Assembly (NCBI GenBank): GCA_900552395.1
Contig: URZJ01000086.1
Coordinates: forward strand, 1-7,275
From: an uncultured Collinsella sp.
GTDB taxonomy: Bacteria; Actinomycetota; Coriobacteriia; Coriobacteriales; Coriobacteriaceae
Length of the DNA: 7,275 bases
Direction of reading: 5' to 3'
Translations under genes and position numbers: made by a program
Notes under the pieces: model-generated
The model's database searches: none
Seen by the model: only the letters and a program-made list of their open reading frames with translations
Told to the model about the DNA's origin: nothing
Part shown: positions 1 through 5,801 of the stretch, one piece after another
How positions within the stretch are numbered: position 1 is the stretch's first letter
How the letters are laid out: each line of letters opens with the position of its first letter

Positions 1-408
1 GTCGATGAACTCCTTGGTATAGCCGAGCAGGGCGCCGTTCAGATAGATGTTCTCGCGGGCGGTCAGCTCGGGGTCAAAGCCGGCGCCAAGCTCAATCAGC
101 GGCGCGATGTTACCGTGCACCTTAACGCTGCCCTCGCTAGGCTCAAGCACGCCAGCGATAATCTTGAGCATCGTAGACTTGCCGGAACCATTGGTGCCGA
201 CCAGACCCACGACCTCGCCGCGATGAATATCAAACGAGATGTGCTTAAGCGCCCTAAACTCCTCAAAGAACAACTCGTGCTTGGCAAGCTTAATGAAGTA
301 CTCCTTGAGGTTGGTCAGCGACTCGGACGCCATGTTAAAGATCATGGTGACGTCGTCGACCTCGACAGCCAGAGGCTGCTCGCTGTAATCAACAACAGAT
401 TCAGTCAT
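1..408 (-). CDS. Polysaccharide ABC exporter, ATP-binding subunit (Wzt/TagH/KpsT-like), 3' end cut off by window
   Basis: This is the N-terminal 136 residues of the ATPase that powers export of a lipid-linked polysaccharide or teichoic-acid-like polymer across the cytoplasmic membrane. The Walker A motif GTNGSGKST is at residues 71-79. It is followed by LIELGAGFDPELTARENIY, a stretch characteristic of the Wzt/TagH/RfbE group, with an N-terminal segment NMASESLTNLKEYFIK that is also typical of that group. The signature motif, Walker B and any C-terminal carbohydrate-binding domain lie beyond position 1, so the Wzt subtype cannot be judged. The ATG at 406-408 has an AAGGAG ribosome binding site at 416-421 with a 7-nt spacer. 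That site overlaps the TAA stop of the upstream permease, which implies coupled translation of the two subunits. The polymer exported is not visible from the sequence; a rhamnose-containing glycan is inferred from the nearby rmlCD gene. Confidence 0.93.
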   Translation of the reverse strand, partial: MTESVVDYSEQPLAVEVDDVTMIFNMASESLTNLKEYFIKLAKHELFFEEFRALKHISFDIHRGEVVGLVGTNGSGKSTMLKIIAGVLEPSEGSVKVHGNIAPLIELGAGFDPELTARENIYLNGALLGYTKEFID

Positions 409-419
409 CACAGCACTCC

Positions 420-1265
420 TTAGATGTAGAGGATGAACTTGCGCTCGGACTTATGGAACACGGTGTAGCCAATAGCAAGCGCAAGAACCGCCCAAGCGAC
501 GCACATACCAAACGTCAAAAGCGAGGGCGTGGTCTGGAACAGAAAGATATCGCGCATAAACTGCAGGTAGTTATACATGGGGTTCGCATAGACCAGAATG
601 CGCACGAGATGCGGCATTTGCGCAACGAAATCGGTCGTCCAGAAAATGGGCGTGATATAGGTCCAAGCCGTGATGACAACACTCCACAGATGCATAACGT
701 CGCGGAAAAAGACCGTGAGGGCCGAGAGCATCATACCCAGGCCCATGCAGAAGCACATAAGCAGCAGCAGGCAGACCGGCAGCAGAATCAGGTGCCAAGA
801 AGGCATAACGCGGAACCACAGCATAACGATGGCAACGGCGACCAGCGAGAAGGCAAAGTTAACCAGCGAGAAGAGCACCTTCTGTACTGGGAAGACCCAA
901 CGGTGCACCTTAACCTTCTTGAGCAGCGGGGCAGCACCCACGATCGACGTCAGGGCCTGGTTCGTAGACTCGGACATGACGGCAAAGGTAACGTTACCCA
1001 CGATCAAGTACAGCGGGTACATCTCGGGCGTAATCGAGCCATTGCGGCCCTGGGCAAAAATCGTCGAGAACACGATGGCCATGACGATCATCATCAGAAG
1101 CGGGTTGAGCACCGACCATGCGACGCCCAGAACGCTACGGCGATACTTGATCTTAAAATCCTTGGTAACCAGCTGACGAAGGATAAACGCGTCCTTCTCA
1201 AATTCGTTCTTAGCAAACGTCGCAGGCAGACTGCGAGCTTCTTGTTGCTTTGTCTGATCCGACAC
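420..1265 (-). CDS. Polysaccharide ABC exporter, ABC-2 type permease (Wzm/TagG/RfbA-like)
   Basis: This is the membrane subunit of the exporter, 281 residues from the chosen GTG start, a normal length for the ABC2_membrane family. A cytoplasmic amphipathic N-terminus leads into the family hallmark KIKYRRSVLGVAWSVLNPLL (residues 38-57). About six hydrophobic segments follow, near 53-71, 85-100, 130-150, 158-182, 193-209 and 252-270. FFRDVMHLWSVVITAWTY (186-203), PIFW (206-209) and NPMYNYLQFMRDIF (228-241) are conserved in Wzm/TagG permeases. The open frame extends upstream to a TTG at 1298. The GTG at 1263-1265 is preferred because AAAGGAG lies 8 nt before it at 1274-1280, and because the likely -10 box at 1305-1310 would put the transcript start near 1298. 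The ATPase gene follows after 11 nt, so the two form an operon. The family is secure; the exported polymer is unknown. Confidence 0.93.
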   Translation of the reverse strand: MSDQTKQQEARSLPATFAKNEFEKDAFILRQLVTKDFKIKYRRSVLGVAWSVLNPLLMMIVMAIVFSTIFAQGRNGSITPEMYPLYLIVGNVTFAVMSESTNQALTSIVGAAPLLKKVKVHRWVFPVQKVLFSLVNFAFSLVAVAIVMLWFRVMPSWHLILLPVCLLLLMCFCMGLGMMLSALTVFFRDVMHLWSVVITAWTYITPIFWTTDFVAQMPHLVRILVYANPMYNYLQFMRDIFLFQTTPSLLTFGMCVAWAVLALAIGYTVFHKSERKFILYI

Positions 1266-1273
1266 GGATGCAA

Positions 1274-1280
1274 CTCCTTT
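1274..1280 (-). promoter_or_regulatory. Ribosome binding site that fixes the permease start
   Basis: AAAGGAG on the minus strand, 8 nt before the GTG at 1263-1265. It favours this start over the TTG 33 nt upstream, which has no comparable site. Confidence 0.7.
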
Positions 1281-1286
1281 ACTCGT

Positions 1287-1334
1287 AATCGTTGACAAAC
1301 GAACAGTATAGACCCGACGGCCATGTAAACGATT
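1287..1334. repeat. Imperfect inverted repeat bracketing the leftward -10 box (possible operator)
   Basis: The left arm AATCGTTGAC (1287-1296) and the right arm GTAAACGATT (1325-1334) are reverse complements at 9 of 10 positions, separated by 28 nt. The arms flank the leftward -10 box at 1305-1310 and would cover the expected start site and the -35 region. This geometry would suit a regulator binding two half-sites, but a 10-bp match with one mismatch could also arise by chance. A shorter palindrome, TCGTT-GACA-AACGA (1289-1302), overlaps the left arm. Confidence 0.3.
1305..1310 (-). promoter_or_regulatory. Candidate -10 box for the leftward ABC exporter operon
   Basis: TATACT reads on the minus strand about 40 nt upstream of the permease GTG. 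No good -35 hexamer sits at 16-18 nt; TTTACA at 1324-1329 is only 13 nt away. If used, transcription would start near 1298, leaving a leader of about 30 nt containing the AAAGGAG site. The call rests on a single hexamer and its placement. Confidence 0.4.
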
Positions 1335-1366
1335 CGCGCAACAAAACTGGAGAACTAACCCACATC

Positions 1367-1395
1367 TTAGGATGCCAAGCCCAAACGGCTATACT
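1367..1395 (+). promoter_or_regulatory. Candidate promoter for the rightward glycosyltransferase/YfhO operon
   Basis: TATACT at 1390-1395 makes a good -10 box. The hexamer 17 nt upstream, TTAGGA at 1367-1372, matches the -35 consensus at only 3 of 6 positions. The predicted start, near 1402, would leave a leader of about 24 nt containing the AAGGAG site at 1414-1419. The position fits a short-leader sigma-70-type promoter, but the -35 is weak and an activator could be involved. Confidence 0.45.
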
Positions 1396-1425
1396 TTCAA
1401 GGATTGAATGTATAAGGAGCATTGA

Positions 1426-2397
1426 GTGAATTCTGAATCCATCGCCGTCATCATCCCCTGCTACAACGAAGCCCTCACGATCGGCAAAGTCATCGACGAC
1501 TTTCACCGCGAGCTTCCGCAAGCGACGGTCTATGTCTATGACAACAACTCGTCGGACGATACCTCACGCATCGCCACCGAGCACGGCGCCACGGTCCGCT
1601 TTGAGCCCCGTCAGGGAAAGGGCAACGTGTGCCGCCAGATGTTTCGCGATATCGACGCCGATTGCTACCTGATGGTCGACGGCGACGACACCTACCCCGC
1701 CGAGGCGGCCAAGGCCCTCTGCGAGCCTATCCTCAACGGCGCGGCCGATATGACCGTAGGCGACCGCCTTTCCAACGGCACCTACGCCGAGGAAAACAAG
1801 CGTGCTTTCCACGGCTTTGGCAACAATCTGGTCCGCGCCATGATCAAGTGGATCTATGGCTACAGCTTCGATGATGTCATGACCGGCTACCGCGCCATGA
1901 GCCGCCCGTTCGTTAAAACCTTCCCTGTGCTTTCCGAGGGCTTCCAGATCGAAACCGAGCTCTCGATCCACGCCGTCGACCACCGCTGGCGCATCAAAGA
2001 TGTGCCCATCGAGTACCGCGACCGTCCGGAAGGCTCCGAGTCCAAGCTCAATACCGTGAGCGACGGCATTAAAGTCGTCGCGATGATCGGCACGCTGTTC
2101 AAGGACTACCGCCCGCTGAAGTTCTTCAGCCTCGTCGCGCTTCTGTTTGCGGTGATCGGCCTCGCCCTGGGCATGCCCATCGTTGTCGAGTATTTCCAGA
2201 CCGGCCTCGTTCCGCGCTTCCCCACCGCCATGCTCGCCGCGTCGTTTATGTTCCTGTGCGGCCTGAGCCTTGCAACCGGATTCATCCTGGATTCTGTAGC
2301 AAAGGTCGAAAAAAAGCAGTGGGAGGTCAACGTATATAGCAAGTACGCCTACGACGACCAGCCCGGCCACCCTACTTCCAAGCCAAGCGAGAGGTAA
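1426..2397 (+). CDS. Membrane-anchored family-2 glycosyltransferase, DPM/DPG-synthase-like
   Basis: This 323-residue GT-A enzyme probably transfers a sugar from a nucleotide donor at the cytoplasmic face of the membrane, perhaps onto polyprenyl phosphate. The nucleotide-binding N-terminus has PCYNE (11-15) and DNNSSDDT (39-46). The metal-binding DxD-type motif is DGDDT (85-89). DDVMTGYRAM (149-158) and GFQIETELS (172-180) match the acceptor and catalytic region of the DPM1/DPG-synthase-like group. Two hydrophobic segments follow, near 231-256 and 265-288, then a short polar tail. The start is a GTG, with AAGGAG at 1414-1419 and a 6-nt spacer. An in-frame TGA sits directly before it (1423-1425), so no longer start is possible. 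It is the first gene of a three-gene operon, and its stop is in the same frame as the next gene, only two codons before that gene's ATG. Donor and acceptor cannot be read from the sequence; a backbone-building transferase is the main alternative. Confidence 0.9.
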   Translation: MNSESIAVIIPCYNEALTIGKVIDDFHRELPQATVYVYDNNSSDDTSRIATEHGATVRFEPRQGKGNVCRQMFRDIDADCYLMVDGDDTYPAEAAKALCEPILNGAADMTVGDRLSNGTYAEENKRAFHGFGNNLVRAMIKWIYGYSFDDVMTGYRAMSRPFVKTFPVLSEGFQIETELSIHAVDHRWRIKDVPIEYRDRPEGSESKLNTVSDGIKVVAMIGTLFKDYRPLKFFSLVALLFAVIGLALGMPIVVEYFQTGLVPRFPTAMLAASFMFLCGLSLATGFILDSVAKVEKKQWEVNVYSKYAYDDQPGHPTSKPSER

Positions 2398-2403
2398 ACC
2401 ACC

Positions 2404-3372
2404 ATGCCGCTCATCTCCATCGTCGTACCGAGTTACAACGAGCAGGAATCACTTCCGATCTTTCTCAAAGAGCTCGATGGCGTCGTTCGCATCATGACCC
2501 GGCAAGACCCCGGCATCTCCTTTGAAGCCGTCCTCATCGACGATGGCTCGGCAGACAAAACGCTCGCCGTCATGAAGGCGGAAGCCGCGGCGGCGCATCC
2601 ATACGCCATCCGCTGGCACTCTTTCTCGCGCAACTTTGGCAAGGAGGCGGCACTACTCGCCGGACTCCAACACGCAAAAGGCGACTATGTCGCCACCATG
2701 GATGCCGACATGCAGGACCCGCCCTCGCTCCTGCCGCAGATGTACGAGATCTTGCAGACCGAAGACTACGACAACGTCGCAACGCGCAGGACCACCCGCA
2801 AAGGCGAACCTCCCATCAGGTCGTTCTGTGCCCGTATGTTCTACAAGATCATCAACCGCATTTCCAAGGCCGACATCGTCGACGGAGCACGCGATTTTAG
2901 GCTCATGAAGCGGCCTATGGTCAACGCCATCATCTCCATGGGCGAATACAACCGATTCTCCAAGGGCATTTACGGCTGGGTCGGCTTCAAGACCAAATGG
3001 CTCCCCTACGTAAACGTCAACCGCGTGGCCGGCGAGACCAAATGGAGCTTTTGGTCGCTGCTCCTTTATTCCATCGACGGTATCGTCGCGTTTTCCACGG
3101 CACCGCTCTCCCTCGCCGCCCTCACGGGTATCGTCTTCTGCCTCATCGCTATTCTGGGATTCGTCGTCATCCTAGTAAAGACGCTTGTCTGGGGCGACCC
3201 CGTCGGCGGATGGCCGTCGCTCGCCTGCCTCATAACGCTGTTTGGCGGCATGCAGCTTCTGTGCCTGGGAATCATAGGTGAATACTTGGCAAAAGCCTAC
3301 TTGGAAACCAAGCGACGTCCCATCTATATCATTCGAGAATCCAACGAGGAATCTGATGACACGGCCCAATAA
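2404..3372 (+). CDS. Polyprenyl-phosphate glycosyltransferase, GtrB/CsbB/ArnC-like family 2
   Basis: This 322-residue enzyme is predicted to transfer a sugar from a nucleotide donor to undecaprenyl phosphate on the cytoplasmic face of the membrane. The N-terminus has PSYNE (9-13) and DDGSADKT (46-53). SRNFGKEAALLAGL (75-88) and DADMQDPP (100-107) are hallmarks of the bacterial DPM1-like group that includes GtrB, CsbB and ArnC. DFRLM (164-168), RFSKG (184-188) and GETKWS (210-215) continue the pattern. Two membrane segments lie near 227-260 and 269-296, followed by GEYLAKAYLETKRRPIYIIR (292-311), the usual tail of this family. The ATG has AGAGG at 2390-2394 with a 9-nt spacer; the upstream gene's stop is 6 nt away. 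The gene overlaps the YfhO-family gene by 17 nt, which suggests coupled synthesis and joint function, as in the CsbB/YfhO teichoic-acid glycosylation pairs of Firmicutes. Family assignment is strong; the sugar is unknown. Confidence 0.94.
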   Translation: MPLISIVVPSYNEQESLPIFLKELDGVVRIMTRQDPGISFEAVLIDDGSADKTLAVMKAEAAAAHPYAIRWHSFSRNFGKEAALLAGLQHAKGDYVATMDADMQDPPSLLPQMYEILQTEDYDNVATRRTTRKGEPPIRSFCARMFYKIINRISKADIVDGARDFRLMKRPMVNAIISMGEYNRFSKGIYGWVGFKTKWLPYVNVNRVAGETKWSFWSLLLYSIDGIVAFSTAPLSLAALTGIVFCLIAILGFVVILVKTLVWGDPVGGWPSLACLITLFGGMQLLCLGIIGEYLAKAYLETKRRPIYIIRESNEESDDTAQ

Positions 3373-5764
3373 CAGCACGCTCAAGAATGTGGCGTTCTAC
3401 GCCGCCTGCTTCGCATTTTCCGGCGCACTCTTTGTCGCACTTGCAGTGGCAGGGCATGTCTACCCCTTTGGCGACAACTCGTTTCTCACCAACGATCTCA
3501 AATACCAATACATCGACTTCTTTGCTTGGTTCCGGCGCGTCCTTTTAGGCGAGGCAAGCCTTCGCTATTCCTTCTCGCAAGGACTCGGCATGAACACATG
3601 GGGGCTCTATAGCTACTACCTCGCCAGCCCCTTCAACCTGCTCTGCGCGCTGTTTCCCGCAGACAAGCTAACGCTCTTCGCGTTTGTTATCTCCGCGCTC
3701 AAACTGGGCTGCATCCACATCAGCAGCGCTTGGTATGTGCAAAAGCGCTTTGACCTACCCAAGCCCGCAGCATTCCTGCTTTCCCTCTCGTTCACGTTTT
3801 GCAGCTGGACCATCAGCAACCTACGCAACCCGCTCTGGATCGATTGCCTCATCCTGCTGCCCATCTGCGCCTACGGATGCTACGAGCTCATCCGCAAGCA
3901 GCGCATGATCCGCCTCGTCATCGCAACGGCGCTCAATGTCATGTTCTGCTGGTATACGGCCTACATCAGCATCCTGTTCCTCTGCATCTTCGTATTGGTC
4001 GAATTTGTCGATTATGTTGCAGAAGAAGGTTTTAGCTGGAAGCTCATGCTCGATCGGGCCCTGCGATTCGCCGGGGCTATCGCGCTCGGACTGCTTCTGT
4101 CCGCCTGGACCTTTTTGCCGACCATCCTTGCCATGTCCAAGGGCGGTCCCGTTCTAGCACTCGGCCCCCTACTTAAAACCAGCCTCAAGTCGCTCATCAG
4201 GGGCTTTCTTCCCTGCATGTGGGTAAGCAACGAAAGCACACCGCAGTTCTATTGCGGCATCGTCATGATGCTGCTTGCGGTGAGCCTGCTGGTTAACCGC
4301 ACGGTTTCGATCAAGACGCGCATCGCAACACTCGTCGTCACGATAATCCTGGTCGCAAGCTCCGTTTTGAGCCCGCTCGAGTACATCTGGTGCGGCATGC
4401 GCGTTCCCAACGGCTTCTACTCGCGCACGGCTTTTTTGCTGAGCTTCTTTGCGCTGTGGGCCGCAGGACACGCGCAGCAGGCGCTCAAAAACCAGCCCAA
4501 ATTGCGTCAAGCCTATCGCCCCGTCGTCATCATGCCCCTCCTGGCACTAACCGCCATTGAGTTGTTTGCCAACGCCCATGTTATGTGGAACCAGCTGTAC
4601 ACAGGCTATTCCGAAAAAGCCAACAGCGCCTATGTCGCCACCGCAACCGACACTATCACGACCATTCAAGACCAGACTTCGGCGTCGTTCTATCGCATTG
4701 ACCGCACAACCACACGCGTCGACAGCGCCGCCCTCAACGAAGGCTTGGCGCTTGGGTACAACCAGTTGTCTTCGTATTCGTCTGCCAACAACCCGCAGGC
4801 CATCGCACTGCTCAACTCCCTTGGATACAGCAGCGTCGGCGAATTCTCGACCCGTTATGCCGAGCCCATTCTTACCGTTGATGCCCTGTTGGGAGTCAAG
4901 TACGCCATCGCCGAGCACGCGCCTTCGGGATACGCGGCAATGACTGAAATAGCCGATACAGCAAGTGCGGTGTACGAGAACCCCTATGCGCTCAGCGTTG
5001 GTGTCATGGCATCCAATGACATTCAAAACTGCACGTTGAAGGGCGAGAACCCCTTCGAAAAGCAAAACGACCTCTACAGCAAAATCCTGGGCCGCGAGGT
5101 AATGCTCTATACCAAAATCGAGGCCAAAAACACGGAGGATGACGAGAACTTAAGGCAGTGGAACGCCACCGTGCCGTCGGGTTCCATCGGGTATCTCTAC
5201 ATCAACAAAGATGCGACCGCCGGCAGTTATTGGCCCGTCACCCTTACCATCGACCAGCGAACGATCGGAAACGAGGCCTGGAGATTCGACAATAATATCC
5301 GCCAGATTGCGGATGCATCGGACGCCCCGAGCCAGCATACGGTGTCAATCGGAGTCGCAGAGGGCTATACAGACATGCCCCAAGACAATGATCCGGTCTT
5401 TTACGCCCTCAATCTGGACGTTTTCGAGCAGATTATTAACGAGCTTAAGATGAGCGAATTTGTTCCGACGGTTTTTGAGGACGGAAGGATCGAAGGCGAG
5501 TACACCGCCAAGGATGACGGCAACCTACTGCTGAGCGTTCCGTACGATGAGGGCTGGAACGTAACGGTAAACGGAACCGCCACAGAACTAACGCCCGCCG
5601 CCGATAAGGGCTTGTCATCCCTGAACATGCAGAAAGGCGCGAATAGGATCGTGATGACCTACAAGACTCCGGGCGCCCTTGCGGGGCTTGCAGTGAGTCT
5701 GGCGACCGCCGCCGCCCTTGTTGCAGCGGGGCTATTCACCAGGCAAAAGAAAAGCCGCCGTTAA
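3356..5764 (+). CDS. YfhO-family membrane protein, probable GT-C-type glycosyltransferase
   Basis: This 802-residue protein is expected to take a sugar from a polyprenyl-phosphate carrier and attach it to a surface polymer outside the membrane, as proposed for YfhO with lipoteichoic acid. The first membrane helix is near 11-33. An extracytoplasmic loop follows with TNDLKYQY (45-52), whose Asp resembles the acidic catalytic site of GT-C enzymes. Other family-type stretches are SFSQGLGMNTWGLYSYYLAS (72-91) and LRNPLWIDCLILLP (156-169). Many hydrophobic helices run to about residue 405. A large soluble, presumably external, region (about 415-770) ends with PYDEGWNVTVNG (729-740), a typical YfhO C-terminal motif, before a last helix at 772-794 and a basic tail. 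The frame is open back to a GTG at 3278 inside the upstream gene. The ATG at 3356 is preferred because GAGGA lies at 3346-3350 and the overlap is then a normal 17 nt. The last four codons and the stop lie in the terminator stem. Confidence 0.9.
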   Translation: MTRPNNSTLKNVAFYAACFAFSGALFVALAVAGHVYPFGDNSFLTNDLKYQYIDFFAWFRRVLLGEASLRYSFSQGLGMNTWGLYSYYLASPFNLLCALFPADKLTLFAFVISALKLGCIHISSAWYVQKRFDLPKPAAFLLSLSFTFCSWTISNLRNPLWIDCLILLPICAYGCYELIRKQRMIRLVIATALNVMFCWYTAYISILFLCIFVLVEFVDYVAEEGFSWKLMLDRALRFAGAIALGLLLSAWTFLPTILAMSKGGPVLALGPLLKTSLKSLIRGFLPCMWVSNESTPQFYCGIVMMLLAVSLLVNRTVSIKTRIATLVVTIILVASSVLSPLEYIWCGMRVPNGFYSRTAFLLSFFALWAAGHAQQALKNQPKLRQAYRPVVIMPLLALTAIELFANAHVMWNQLYTGYSEKANSAYVATATDTITTIQDQTSASFYRIDRTTTRVDSAALNEGLALGYNQLSSYSSANNPQAIALLNSLGYSSVGEFSTRYAEPILTVDALLGVKYAIAEHAPSGYAAMTEIADTASAVYENPYALSVGVMASNDIQNCTLKGENPFEKQNDLYSKILGREVMLYTKIEAKNTEDDENLRQWNATVPSGSIGYLYINKDATAGSYWPVTLTIDQRTIGNEAWRFDNNIRQIADASDAPSQHTVSIGVAEGYTDMPQDNDPVFYALNLDVFEQIINELKMSEFVPTVFEDGRIEGEYTAKDDGNLLLSVPYDEGWNVTVNGTATELTPAADKGLSSLNMQKGANRIVMTYKTPGALAGLAVSLATAAALVAAGLFTRQKKSRR

Positions 5765-5779
5765 AGAACGGCGGCTTTT
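5750..5779. terminator. Bidirectional intrinsic terminator between convergent genes
   Basis: A perfect 13-bp inverted repeat: AAAAGCCGCCGTT (5750-5762), loop AAAG (5763-5766), AACGGCGGCTTTT (5767-5779). On the plus strand the stem is followed by a TTTT run. On the minus strand the transcript continues as TTTTCTTTT, a longer U-rich tract. It can therefore stop both the YfhO operon and rmlCD, whose stop codon is 22 nt away. The left arm encodes the final Lys-Ser-Arg-Arg of YfhO, and the TAA at 5762-5764 spans the edge of the loop. Confidence 0.9.
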
Positions 5780-5801
5780 ACTCTCGAAAAGTTAATAGCG
5801 G

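Noticed and set aside
453..1295. Plus-strand open frame of 280 residues running antisense across the permease gene
   Set aside because: Its translation is rich in Arg, Gln, His and Asp, with no hydrophobic core or recognisable motif. The minus-strand frame is a clear ABC-2 permease. It is a by-product of codon bias on the other strand.
1292..1310. Consensus TTGACA (1292-1297) as a plus-strand -35 box with TATAGA (1307-1312)
   Set aside because: The spacer would be only 9 nt, too short for a sigma-70-type promoter. No -10-like hexamer sits at 16-18 nt.
1564..2370. Minus-strand open frame of 268 residues antisense to the first glycosyltransferase
   Set aside because: The composition is typical of an antisense frame (Asp, Gly, Ala, His, Val repeats) and no motif is visible. 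The plus-strand frame has full GT2 motifs.
3278..3355. Upstream extension of the YfhO gene to a GTG at 3278
   Set aside because: It would overlap the upstream gene by 95 nt, lacks a ribosome binding site, and adds a polar Pro/Lys-rich segment not expected before the first helix. The ATG at 3356 has a good site.
4547..5065. Minus-strand frame of 172 residues opposite the external domain of YfhO
   Set aside because: No family motif or convincing ribosome binding site, and it lies fully opposite a well-supported gene.
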